64,000 nucleotides of DNA, from positions 62,001 through 126,000 of the forward strand of contig JBAKBP010001611.1 in NCBI GenBank assembly GCA_037953745.1. The letters are read 5' to 3'. The first letter of the stretch is position 1. Each line of letters starts with the position of its first letter. Made by a program: the position numbers and the translations under genes. Origin of the DNA: Lithodes maja. Taxonomy: Eukaryota; Arthropoda; Malacostraca; Decapoda; Lithodidae. Below the pieces are notes generated by a model. That model was not told where the DNA came from. It saw only the letters and a program-made list of their open reading frames with translations, and made no database searches. Shown here piece by piece: positions 31,421 to 40,672 of this stretch.

Positions 31421-31859
31421 CCATTGTGCCATGTTTATTATTATTTTATATATATTTAATAATTTATTTTCATTAGTTTATATTAGATTTTTCTTAAATT
31501 GAAATTCAATCAATTCAATAACTTCAAACTGCTCTGAACAGATGACAGCCATAACTTCATCGTCTCATGCTTGGGAAATCATCCTGAAAGTTTTCGTTCG
31601 GCGACAGAAAAGCAATTGCTCGTCTATTATTCTCGGGACATCTGTTCTAGAGAGTCAAAACAATGACAGCCTGGAGACAGAGTTGTCTTATATTTTGTTC
31701 TCACAATTTGGTTTAAGACACCGTATATAATAGTTTTCAACTTTGGTTTATGATAATGATTGTTCATTGCTTCTTCAAAGGCCAGAAAAGAATGTTACAT
31801 ATTTTTATCTTCACTCAAGAGTTACCTACTTCAACAATACATAAATCAAACCTTCATCT

Positions 31860-32045
31860 TCTCCCAATATTCACCACCCAAACACCACAACCATCACCAA
31901 ACCATAACCACGATCATGACACCACAATCACCACCTAAACAACACAACCACCACCAGTATATCACAACCACAATAACCACCATCATTACACGACAACCAC
32001 CACCCTAGAACAACAACCACAACAACAACCACAAGGACAATACAG
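31860..32045. repeat. CAC/CAA-rich low-complexity tract
   Basis: Degenerate trinucleotide composition (caccac, caacaa, ccatca). The histidine/proline-rich frames through it are composition artefacts. Confidence 0.8.
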
Positions 32046-32294
32046 CGTCACATCCACTACCCCAATGGTAGCCTCTCCTCGGCGTGACAAAATCGACCAA
32101 GCTAAGGAACCGGCGAGGAGTGATATAAAAATGAACCGCTGGAGATGCCAAGCTGGAAATCTATCATAAACGGCCTATATGTTCCATGACGCGTGAAATC
32201 GCAGGAAATGAATATAGCAGAATTCGAAAGTTCGTCTTGATTATATTTATTATTCCATCGGACTATTTTACGACAGAGCTTATTTGTTGTTATT

Positions 32295-32362
32295 TATGGG
32301 AGCTGCCTCGTGTGGGCCACATGGCCTTATGCAGCTTCCCGCGATCTTATGTTCTTATATGA
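32295..32362 (+). repeat. Truncated LINE 3' tail
   Basis: 'gggagctgcctcgtgtgggc' then 'cacatggcc', 'gcagcttccc' and 'cttatgttcttat'. Relatives lie at about 2861-2920, and a short one on the minus strand at about 6575. Recurrence at unlinked sites with different flanks marks it as a dispersed 3' end. Confidence 0.5.
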
Positions 32363-32544
32363 TTTTAAACATTGATAAAGTGGTCATGTTCACATATTAG
32401 GTTACTTCCTGAAGGGTTAGTCCAGAGTGAGGCCCTTCCTATATTTGTCTCGTGTGGCCATATTTTGCTGTATTATACGGTAAGTACCATTGTGTGCATC
32501 ATACAAAAGGTCTATTATTTATGTATGAGTGTGTATGTGTTATT

Positions 32545-32578
32545 ATATATTTATTTATTTATTTATTTATTTATTGTT
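32545..32578. repeat. (TTTA)n microsatellite
   Basis: About eight ATTT repeats, followed at about 32680 by a GT run. Confidence 0.9.
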
Positions 32579-32749
32579 TATTATTTTTTCCATCAGGTTT
32601 ATTATTTCCAAGCGTAGCGTATTTCCTTAGCGTGGTAAGGACGGGGGTAATTGAGCGTTGGTATAATTAATAAGTATATATGTGTGTGTGTGTGTGTGTG
32701 TATGTGTGCATCTGTGTGTGTGCCAAGCAAATATAAGTATATATATATG

Positions 32750-32810
32750 GTTTGAGTGTTTACAATCTGTATGTGGTAAACCAGGTTTGAGTCCCAGGTA
32801 GATCATATAC
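32750..32810 (+). mobile_element. tRNA-like SINE head (same family as 19390-19465)
   Basis: 'tggtttgagtgtttacaatc', 'tgtatgtgg', then 'ccaggtttgagtccc'. It matches the minus-strand copy at 19390-19465 in both boxes and the segment between. LTR element 1 begins about 65 bp downstream. Confidence 0.55.
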
Positions 32811-32875
32811 TTATATTAATTTCATTTGGAGGTCTTTGGTGTTGGAGTGAAATAAATTAAATATATTATATATAT

Positions 32876-33916
32876 TGTTATGTAATCCAGTATTAATATT
32901 GACTATACTGTATAAGCCAGATTTGGGTAATATTTTAGTTTCCCCTAATGGGCTTGCTTCTCGCAAGTTCTAGACCTGTCAGGATTCAGTCTGTCTCTCC
33001 CAGCCTTACGTCATTTCATTCACGTGTGTTGTAGACATTTCCAGATTCGCTGGTGACATAATTATGCTGTATATACCCCTGAGTCCTTGCAGTTTCGACT
33101 CCAGATTCAACTGACCAGCTGACGACCACGCCTGTTCTCTCTCTGTACATAGTGATTATTATAACTTGTGAAGTGCTATATCTATCCAGGCTACTTTCAA
33201 ACGATTTTAAGCAACCTGCAAGCTGATTCCTGTGATTTGAGTGTTGAGTATAATATAAGTGTGTCCTACATTATAGCTTATTATTGATATTGCGTGATCA
33301 GTTAATAATTTATTGTCGTTGAGTTTTCTGTAAATTCATATTATTTTGTTATTTCCTTTTGATTGCATTTGTTCATGTTATAAGTGCAAATAATTAATTA
33401 ATTTGTGATTAGTTTCCAAGTTTGTGAATTTTGATCAGATTAATTTAGTTACCCCTTATTGTATTGCTTGTATTATTATTATTATTGTATTTTTTAGAAG
33501 AAATATTTTCTCAAGTTTAAATAGTTGTATTAATTACTTGTATTGCTTTTAGTAGTATTGTGTGCATTTCCTTAAGTTATTAAACATATATTAACCACTT
33601 CCGGTAATCTTGAGAAAATATTAATTCATGTGATATAACTCATTTTACCCTGCATTGCTTCAGTAAGGTATATAGTTATTTATTTTGTCCTTGCATATTT
33701 TTCTGACACTCTTAGTGCATTATATATTCTTACTGCTCGACCTGAAGAGACTGATTTTATTTGTTACATTATATAGTTAATTTTATTATACTAAGCATTT
33801 TTATTCTAGTATTTTCCTTGAACCTGGATGTTTGGGAGAGAGTTTTGACATTCGTTTTGAATTTCTGGTTTAGCCTATTGTTTGTGTCATTTTTCACCTC
33901 GCCCAGAAACATAACA
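32876..33916 (+). repeat. 5' LTR of element 1
   Basis: TGTTAT...ATAACA termini. A TATATA box (about 33070-33075) is followed by 'gagtccttgcagtttcgact', where an initiator would fall. It matches the 3' LTR (38089-39111) throughout, with scattered substitutions and several small indels, for example 'attatgctgt' absent from the 3' copy. This indicates an older insertion. A primer-binding-site-like 'ttggcaaccgtgagc' follows immediately. I could not assign its tRNA. Confidence 0.93.
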
Positions 33917-34002
33917 TTGGCAACCGTGAGCTAGGATCTTCGGGACTTGTTTAAGAATATATTAAATGATTTGCTTGTGATTGTAGGCCACTTTAAATTT
34001 TC

Positions 34003-34628
34003 ATGATGTCTTCTTCAACTATTTCTACCTTAGATGAAGCTAAAGAGTTTGTAGAGAGGTGAAGACAGTTGTTGAGGTAGAAAGTAGGAATAAAATTGAA
34101 CTGAAAATTGTTGCTCAGTACCTGAAGCTTGCTCCTCCTTCAAGTGCTCATAAAGATCAAATTGTTGACATGATTAATCAGAAACTATTTAATCTAACTC
34201 CTGTTGTTGACCCGATTATGAATGCACAATTGGAGCTTGAAAAGATTCAGTTACGGGTAGCTCAAGTACAAACTAAAGCTCAGGTTCGTATTCAGAAAGC
34301 ACAGGCCCAATAAGTACAGGCACAAATTGTAATTGATAAGTACCGTATGCAACAGACTGGAATTAGGTCACCTGATGCTGTAATCTTAGCTGATGAGTAT
34401 GTTCTCACTCACAAACTTTGTACAGGTAACACAATAAGAAGGGAGAGTAAAAATAATGTATCCCAGGAAGAAAATACTAGTTCTGCCTCTAAATTCTTTA
34501 AGAAGTGTAATTACTGTGGTAGACTAGGTCATATTGCTGAGAAATGTTTTAAGAAACAGCATGATGCTAATAATAAACCTGCAAATGTTCAGTCAGTTGG
34601 TCTGGTGTCCACTCTTGAGAGTTCCTAA
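34003..34628 (+). pseudogene. gag: gag of element 1 (internally deleted)
   Basis: It starts at ATG 34003 or 34006. A frameshift occurs at about 34060, then the frame runs to a stop (TAA, 34311-34313) and continues in frame to 34628. The N-terminal part has a helix-forming QLELEKIQLRVAQVQTKAQV stretch like the coiled-coil region of element 2 gag. A CCHC zinc knuckle (C-x2-C-x4-H-x4-C) lies at 34507-34548. Between them only a short 'AVILADEYVLTHK' remnant of the capsid tail remains. Most of the capsid present in element 2 (about 150 residues) is missing, so this is an internal deletion derivative. Confidence 0.8.
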
Positions 34629-34638
34629 TGTCTGATAA

Positions 34639-35392
34639 ATGACTGTTTCACCTGCTTTGAGTGCTTTGGAGAGTAACGTAAGCTCTACTGATAAAGCTCC
34701 TCTTTTGAGCAGTGATGTGGGTGACACTCTCAAGAGTTCCTATGCAAATTTCCTGTCTGATGGTTTTGTCAGTTCAATTAATGGCAGTGACAGGAAATCT
34801 GTTAACATTTTACGAGACAGGTGCTTGCCAATCCCTCCTAGTGACTAGTGTTTTAGGCTCTAATAATTCCTCTGGTGAGACTGTAATGTTGCAGGGTTTA
34901 GGGAGTAATTATTTGTCTGTCCCTTTGTGCAGAGTGAATCTTGAGTCTGATTTTGTTCAAGGTCCAGTGATGGTAGGATTGGTTGAGACACTTCCTATGT
35001 CTGGTGTGACTTTTCTCCTTGGTAACGACATTGCTGGGGGTCGGGTTTGTCCAGCTCCTCAGTTGTCTAGTGAGCCGGTGGTTGGAGTCGAGGACGGCTC
35101 CTCTGATGTGTTTCCTGCATGTGCTATCACTAGGGCAAAATCTAAACTTACTAGTGATTTAGAGGGTGATGAAGATGATGATGTTCTCTTGGCTGATACT
35201 CTCCTTGCTAATTTAGACCATTCAGAGGATGAAGCAGTTCCCCGCAGTGTGGATAATTTGTCACCTCGTGAGTTGGTAGAGTTGCAGCAGGCTGACCCAG
35301 TGTTGGAAGATTTAGCGAGTTCTGCTTGTAGTGAGGAAGAGTCAGTCAGTGCTTCTACTTGTTACTATTTTAAGGGGAGACAGGAGTATTAA
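34639..35392 (+). pseudogene. pro: Protease region of element 1, active site broken
   Basis: An aspartic protease normally has a D-T/S-G catalytic triad. Here the sequence is split between two frames exactly at that motif (about 34816-34822): one frame gives ILRD, the other ETGACQSL, which fits a 2-base loss within the Asp-Thr-Gly codons. Downstream, FLLGNDIAGG preserves the second conserved protease block. An acidic linker (GDEDDDVLLAD) follows, then another frameshift shortly before the integrase. The protease is inactive. Confidence 0.78.
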
Positions 35393-36111
35393 TGAGAAAG
35401 TGGAGACCCCCAACGTCAACAGCAGACTGTGAATGGGAGGTTGTGCATCAAATTGTCATTCCTCGAGTGTGTAGGCAAGATATCATTAGGGTGGCTCATG
35501 ACTCCAGTTTGGCAGGACACATGGGAGTGAGGAAGACTGCAGCCCGTATTCTGAAGCATTTTTACTGGCCAGGTATTTTCAAGGATGTTTCCTGGTATTG
35601 CAAATCTTGTCACACCTGTCAAGTAGTGGGGAAGTGTATTAAAAAAGAGAAAGTTGCACCACTCGTTCCCATTCCTCCCTTTGAGACGCCATTTACTCGG
35701 GTGTTGGTTGATATTGTAGGACCTCTTCCCAAGACATCTTCAAGGTTTTCCTATTTTCTGACACTCATTGACATGGCTACTCGTTATCCTGAAGCAATTC
35801 CTCTCAGAAATATTTCGTTGAAGAATGTAGTGAAAGAAATGCTTGGGTTCTTCACCAGATTTGGATTGCCTAAGGAAGTACAGTCAAATCAAGGGGGCAA
35901 TTTTATGTCCAATGTTTTTAAGCAGTCTTTGAAAGAGTTGGGCATTACACAGATCACGTCTTCTGCATATCATCCTCAAACACAGGGAGCTCTGGAGAGA
36001 TATTATCAGACACTCAAATCTATGCTGAGGAAATACTGCTTGGAACACCAGAAAGATTGGGACAAAGGTCTTACTTTTGTGCTGTTTGCTTCAAGAGAGT
36101 CTCCAAATTAA
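35392..36111 (+). CDS. int: Integrase of element 1 (catalytic Asp replaced, premature stop)
   Basis: Integrase joins retroelement DNA to the host chromosome. Residues 36-76 hold the HHCC zinc-binding domain (H36, H43, C73, C76). The core has D107 (VDIVGP), then N166 where the second catalytic aspartate should be (SNQG in place of SDQG, codon 35887-35889), then E202 (GALER), keeping the 35-residue D-E spacing. A TAA at 36109-36111 cuts the domain, and the same frame continues at 36112-36702 with the GPY/F module. The apparent start is in a region where the frame was shifted from the protease. It is inactive through both the D-to-N change and the stop. Confidence 0.85.
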   Translation: MRKWRPPTSTADCEWEVVHQIVIPRVCRQDIIRVAHDSSLAGHMGVRKTAARILKHFYWPGIFKDVSWYCKSCHTCQVVGKCIKKEKVAPLVPIPPFETPFTRVLVDIVGPLPKTSSRFSYFLTLIDMATRYPEAIPLRNISLKNVVKEMLGFFTRFGLPKEVQSNQGGNFMSNVFKQSLKELGITQITSSAYHPQTQGALERYYQTLKSMLRKYCLEHQKDWDKGLTFVLFASRESPN

Positions 36112-36705
36112 TCACTAGGCTTCTCACCTTTTGAACTACTCTTCGGGCATGAAGTTAGAGGTCCTATGAAGTTGTTGAAGGAGTTTTGGCTGTCGGAATC
36201 AGATGACGTTAACCTGCTGGAATATGTGACGAACTTTAAGGAGCGGTTATCAACAGCGTTCCAGCTAGCTCGAGAGAATTTGGGAACTGCTCAGGAGAAG
36301 ATGAAAACATGGTATGACAAGAACTCAAGAGTACATCAGTTTCAGCCAAGTGATCAGGTCCTACTTCTGCTGCCAATCCACGGACAACCTCTTCAAGCCA
36401 AGTATAGTGGACCGTACACGGTGGAGAAGAAAGCCAGTGATGTGAACTACGTTATTGCCACGCCAGATCGTAGGAAGAGCAAACAACTTTGTCACATCAA
36501 CATGCTAAAATTGTACCACAGAAGAGACCCTGATAAACCCGTCTGCACTGTAGCTGTTTCTCAAGACCCCGAAAGTGAGGCACTCCCATGCAGTATAAAC
36601 TTGAGTGATAGCCTGGGGCAGAATGTTGCTATCATAAGTGATCTGGAGACTAAGTTATCTCATCTAACCCCTGAGGAGAGGCAGGAATTCACGGTTCTAC
36701 TCTAG
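36112..36705 (+). pseudogene. int: Integrase C-terminus (GPY/F module) and linker to RT, element 1
   Basis: Same frame as 35392-36111 after the TAA. It holds the end of the integrase core (LGFSPFELLFGHEVRGP), a basic region (KMKTWYDKNSRVHQFQ), and the GPY/F module (KYSGPYTVEKK, about 36400-36430) typical of Ty3/gypsy integrases, then RKSKQLCHINMLKLY. A second in-frame stop (TAG, 36703-36705) separates it from the reverse transcriptase. The continuity of frame shows that integrase and RT were one polyprotein in this order. Confidence 0.83.
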
Positions 36706-37491
36706 AAGTACCATCAAGTGTTCCGAGATACTCCAGGAAGGACAACCATTCTGATGCACGATGTTGATGTTGGAGATGCGAAGCCAATTAAGCTGCCAGC
36801 CTACCGTGTGAATCCCTTGAAGGTTCCCCTGATCCAGAAGGAGATTGACTACCTACTCACCCACAAGATGATTGAGCCCTGCCAAAGTGAGTGGAGTTCT
36901 CCTGTCACCTTAGTTCCTAAACCAGGTGGATCACAACGGCTCTGTATTGACTATAGACGTCTTAACCAGATCACCAAAACAGACACCTACCCAATACCGC
37001 GCATGGAAGATTGTATAGATAGGATTGGAAAGGCACAGTACATCAGTAAGTTTGACTTGTTAAAGGGATATTGGCTAGTACCTATGACTCAGCGTGCTAG
37101 GGATATCTCATGCTTTGTTACTCTTGGGAAGACGTTTGCATGTTCTGTGATGCCATATGGTATGAAAAATGCACCTGCAACATTTCAAAAACTCATGAAC
37201 ATTGTAACCGAGGGTTTGGAAGGATGTGTTGTGTATATTGATGATGTATTGATTTTTAGTGATACCTGGAAAGATCACCTATGCCATGTCAGTAACTTTC
37301 TTCATCGTTTGGTTCAGGCTAATCTTGTTGCCAATCTATCAAGGTGTGAGTTTGGTCAAGCTAAAGTACAGTATCTTGGTTATGTAATTGGTAATGGACA
37401 AGTTGTGCCACCATGGGCAAAAGTACAGGTGATAAGTGATCTTCCCAAACCTAAGACTAGGAAAGAATTGCAAAGATGTCTTGGTATGTAG
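36706..37491 (+). CDS. pol: Reverse transcriptase of element 1
   Basis: Open from about 36706 (first ATG-like codon 36718), in the same frame as integrase. Motifs: HDVDVGDAKPIKLPAYRV (RT N-terminal block), EWSSPVTLVPKPGGSQRLCIDYRRLN, KFDLLKGYWLVPM (motif A, catalytic Asp), MPYGMKNAPATFQKLMN (motif B), and VYIDDVLIFS (motif C, YIDD), all characteristic of Ty3/gypsy RT. The polymerase residues look intact. A one-base frameshift at about 37488, in the segment before the YYRRF block, separates it from RNase H. Confidence 0.9.
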   Translation, partial: KYHQVFRDTPGRTTILMHDVDVGDAKPIKLPAYRVNPLKVPLIQKEIDYLLTHKMIEPCQSEWSSPVTLVPKPGGSQRLCIDYRRLNQITKTDTYPIPRMEDCIDRIGKAQYISKFDLLKGYWLVPMTQRARDISCFVTLGKTFACSVMPYGMKNAPATFQKLMNIVTEGLEGCVVYIDDVLIFSDTWKDHLCHVSNFLHRLVQANLVANLSRCEFGQAKVQYLGYVIGNGQVVPPWAKVQVISDLPKPKTRKELQRCLGM

Positions 37492-38030
37492 GATACTACC
37501 GCAGGTTTGTTCTAAATTTCTCAATCCTTGTGTCACCACTCACAGATCTTCTGAAAAAGGGTGTTAAATTTGAGTGGAATGAAGCATGTGAATCCTCTTT
37601 CAACAAACTCAAAGCTTTCCTGTTGAGTCAGCCAGTGCTTTCCACCCCTAACTTTGCTAAATCCTTTAAAATGACTGTGGATGCTAGTGATAGCTGGGCA
37701 GTTTTGTTGCAGGAGGATGACCAAGGTATTGAGCATCCTGTATCTTATTACAGCAAGAAGTTCACTCCACCCCAAAATAATTATTCAACTATTGAAAAGG
37801 AAATTTTGGCTCTGATTTTGGGATTGCAACATTTGTCTTTATATTTGTGTTCAGGCCCAGATCCTATTGTTATTTATACTGATCACAACCCACTGAAGTT
37901 TCTTAGTAAATTTATAAATAAGAATCAGAGACTGACCAGGTGGAGTCTGCCTCTTCAAGAATATCCTTTAGATATAAGGCATATTAAAGGGAAAGAAAAT
38001 GTGATTGCAGATTGCTTGTCTAGATTGTAG
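37476..38030 (+). CDS. pol: RNase H of element 1
   Basis: It begins with VGYYRRFVLNFSILVSPLTDLLKKG, the RT connection region, after the frameshift. RNase H residues follow: MTVDASDSWAVLLQ (first Asp), NNYSTIEKEILALILGL (Glu), and VIYTDHNPLKFL (second Asp). It ends with RHIKGKENVIADCLSRL. It is the last pol domain: only about 60 bp of non-coding sequence and a purine tract (gggggagg, 38081-38088) separate it from the 3' LTR, so there is no integrase after it. Confidence 0.9.
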   Translation: MSWYVGYYRRFVLNFSILVSPLTDLLKKGVKFEWNEACESSFNKLKAFLLSQPVLSTPNFAKSFKMTVDASDSWAVLLQEDDQGIEHPVSYYSKKFTPPQNNYSTIEKEILALILGLQHLSLYLCSGPDPIVIYTDHNPLKFLSKFINKNQRLTRWSLPLQEYPLDIRHIKGKENVIADCLSRL

Positions 38031-38080
38031 CCTAATTGTTTTAAAGTATAGAAATTTCCCCTGTAAATTTCTTTCTTTAT

Positions 38081-38088
38081 GGGGGAGG
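38081..38088 (+). promoter_or_regulatory. Polypurine tract of element 1
   Basis: 'gggggagg' immediately before the TGTTAT of the 3' LTR, the expected site for plus-strand DNA priming. Confidence 0.8.
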
Positions 38089-39111
38089 TGTTATGTAATC
38101 CAGTATTAATATTGACTATATAAGCCAGATTAGGATATTATTTTAGTTTTCCCCTTATGTGCTTGCTTCTCGCAAGTTCTAGACCTGTCAGGATTCAGTC
38201 TGTCTCTCCGAGCCTTACGTCATTTCATTCACGTGTGTAGTAGAAATTTCCAGATTCGCTGGTGACATATATATACCCCTGAGTCCTTGCAGTTTCGACT
38301 CCAGATTCAACTGACCAGCTGACGACCACGCCTGTTCTCTCTCTCTGTGCATAGGCCTTGTGATTATTATAACTTGTGAAGTGCTATATCTCTCCAGGCT
38401 ACTTTCAAACGATTTTAAGCAACCTGCAAGCTGATTCCTGTGATTTGAGTGTAGAGTATATAAGTGTCCTATATTATAGCCTATTATTGATATTGTGGGA
38501 TCAGTTAATAATTAATTATCATTGAATTTTCTGTAAATTCATATTATTTTGTTATTTTCTTTTGATTGCATTTGTTAATGTTATAAGTGCAAAGAATTAA
38601 TTAATTTGTGATTAGTTTCCAAGTTTGTGAATTTTGATCAGATTAATTTAGTTACCCCTTATTGTATTGCTTGTATTATTATTGTATTTTTTAGAAGAAA
38701 TATTTTCTCAAGTTTAAATAGTTGTATTAATTACTTTTATTGCTGTTGGTAATATTGTGTGCATTTCCTTAAGTTATTAAACTTATATTAACCACTTCCG
38801 GTAATCTTGAGAAAATATTAATTCTTGTGATAAAACTAATTTTACCCTGCATTGCTTCAGTAAGGTATATAGTTATTTATTTTGTCCTTGCATATTCTTC
38901 TGACACTCTTAGTGCATTATATATTCTTACTGCTCGTCCTGAAGAGACTGATTTTATTTGTTACATTATATACTTAATTTTATTAAACTAAGAATTTGTA
39001 TTCTATTATTTTCCTTGAACCTGGATGTTTGGGAGAGCGTTTTGACATTCGTTTTGAATTTCATGTTTAACCTATTGTTTGTGTCATTTCACCTCGCCCA
39101 GAAACATAATA
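38089..39111 (+). repeat. 3' LTR of element 1
   Basis: Begins TGTTATGTAATCC like the 5' LTR and ends at ATAATA, one base different from the 5' LTR terminus. A TATA-like 'catatatatacccc' is at about 38266-38280. It runs directly into a TA tract. Confidence 0.92.
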
Positions 39112-39126
39112 TATATATATAATATA

Positions 39127-39172
<46 letters not shown>
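39108..39172. repeat. (TA)n microsatellite
   Basis: TA run with one short interruption. It lies between the end of LTR element 1 and a minus-strand Penelope-like tail. Confidence 0.93.
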
Positions 39173-39174
<2 letters not shown>

Positions 39175-39262
39175 GAAGGTGAAGATCAGAGACAGCGTAA
39201 ACATCTTTATTATTTTCTATGAGGGCAAGCTTTCGGCAACTGCTACTGCCATGATCACGCCT
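39175..39262 (-). other. Penelope-like tail motif
   Basis: On the minus strand: 'tgatcatggca', a short loop, 'ttgccgaaagc', then 'aataaagatgttta', ending at (TA)n. It parallels the plus-strand motif at 31240-31345 but has no full CTGATGA core, so it may be a degenerate hammerhead or an unrelated tail. Confidence 0.35.
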
Positions 39263-39935
39263 AAAAAAATAACAAATACAACACAGTAGAATAATTGAAT
39301 TATGTAAAAGAATAATTATAATATTAAAGTAATAATCTAACGCCAAATTGATCCTTATTATAAGTTGAGGTTTATACTTAATAGGATAAACGAATAGTGG
39401 AAAATAAGAGTAAAGCCATATAAATATGTTTCTTGAAGAGTGATGAAATATGAAAACATGCGAACAATAATTATATAGTTATAGAATCCTAACATATTGA
39501 GAATGAAATTAATATTAGCGAAAAATAATGTGCTAGTCTGACTATGACTGTGTAGGTTAGGAAGAAATGTATGACACGCATAATGCAAGGATAGCAAAAT
39601 GAAAGACTTGAGAGAGAAGTAATGAAAATAACATACCAAGGGCTGCTAAGGGTTACTCAGAAAAACAGAGTAACTGGGCTGGGTGGTCGTGTTTAACTAT
39701 ATAATTATTTTTCGTATTTTTTCATATTTCATCACTCTTCAAGAAACAGATTGTTATGGCTTTACTCGTATTTTCCACTATTCGTTTATTCTATTAAGTA
39801 TAAACCTCAACTTATAATAGGGATCAATTTGGCGTTAGATTATTACTTTAATATTATAATTATTCTTTTACATAATTCAATGTTTCTACTACGTGTTGTA
39901 TTTTTTTTTTTTTTTTTTTTAGGCGTTATCATGGC
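39248..39935. repeat. Large inverted repeat: two copies of one sequence head to head
   Basis: The left arm (39248-39480) and right arm (39695-39935) are reverse complements over about 235 bp with few differences. Both include 'cctcaacttataata', 'tttggcgttagattattac' and 'tcatcactcttcaagaaaca'. The 214-bp spacer is unrelated. The left arm continues on the minus strand into the Penelope-like tail. The right arm stops inside that motif and differs in its T tract. A foldback or inverted insertion of the same element explains this. Confidence 0.85.
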
Positions 39936-40159
39936 TTGCATACAAATGCTAAATTCTCAGGTCTATAGGTTTTACTACCTTCCATTGAATTATAGGAATG
40001 TGTAAGTTAGGACTACTTTGTTAGCAAATGTATTCACAACTATTTCTTAAATAATAATTTTGATCTGATGGGTGCATGATAATTATTCAATTTATATTAA
40101 TTAGTCACAGGAAAACTATATAATATATTTACATAAATAATTATAATTTTAGGTGCTGA

Positions 40160-40160
40160 T

Positions 40161-40220
<60 letters not shown>
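40160..40220. repeat. (CT)n microsatellite
   Basis: Uninterrupted CT run. Confidence 0.95.
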
Positions 40221-40224
<4 letters not shown>

Positions 40225-40672
40225 TCAACGTCTTTAAGTTATTTTATTCCTCTGCCTGACAATTACCTCATTATGCTCTCCTATTTCGTTGCTTTTCGTG
40301 GAAGAATGTTAATGTATCGTAATCATATAACATGTCCAGGTTCAATTATTATAAACAGCAAATACTGTGATCGTAAAGATGTCGGAAAAACTTGATTGAA
40401 CATTTCTCGGAAACTGTTTTGTTTATATTAAAGTGTAAGGTGATGAAATGATGCCCAAGTCAGTAGGAGACACGAATAATGGATTTTTAAAGTGTGATGT
40501 GGTCAGAATTTCAAAACAACTCTTCAGCTATTTGTGAATTTAGTTATAATTATACAACATAGCATCTATCAAATTATAGTTGTCATTTCTACGAGGTGAT
40601 CAATGCAATGGTGTACGTAACGTGAGGGTGGTTTAATTGTGAAGATAAAGTCAAAGTTGTTTATTTAGACTA

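Larger units (their letters stand above)
32876..39111 (+). mobile_element. LTR retrotransposon 1: Ty3/gypsy proteins in copia order (Gmr1-like), decayed
   Basis: A 6.2-kb element with about 1.03-kb LTRs starting TGTTAT. The left LTR ends ATAACA, while the right LTR ends with one changed base. A possible 5-bp duplication (tatat) flanks it, though it sits in TA-rich DNA. The order is LTR, gag, protease, integrase, reverse transcriptase, RNase H, LTR. Ty3/gypsy elements normally end with integrase. Having integrase before RT, with gypsy-type sequences, is the Gmr1-like arrangement. Multiple frameshifts and stops, a lost integrase aspartate and a broken protease motif mean it cannot move by itself. 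Confidence 0.93.

Noticed and set aside
32876..39111. Element 1 as a Ty1/copia element because of its domain order
   Set aside because: The RT (YIDD context, MPYGMKNAPATFQ), RNase H and GPY-type integrase are Ty3/gypsy-like. Only the order is copia-like.
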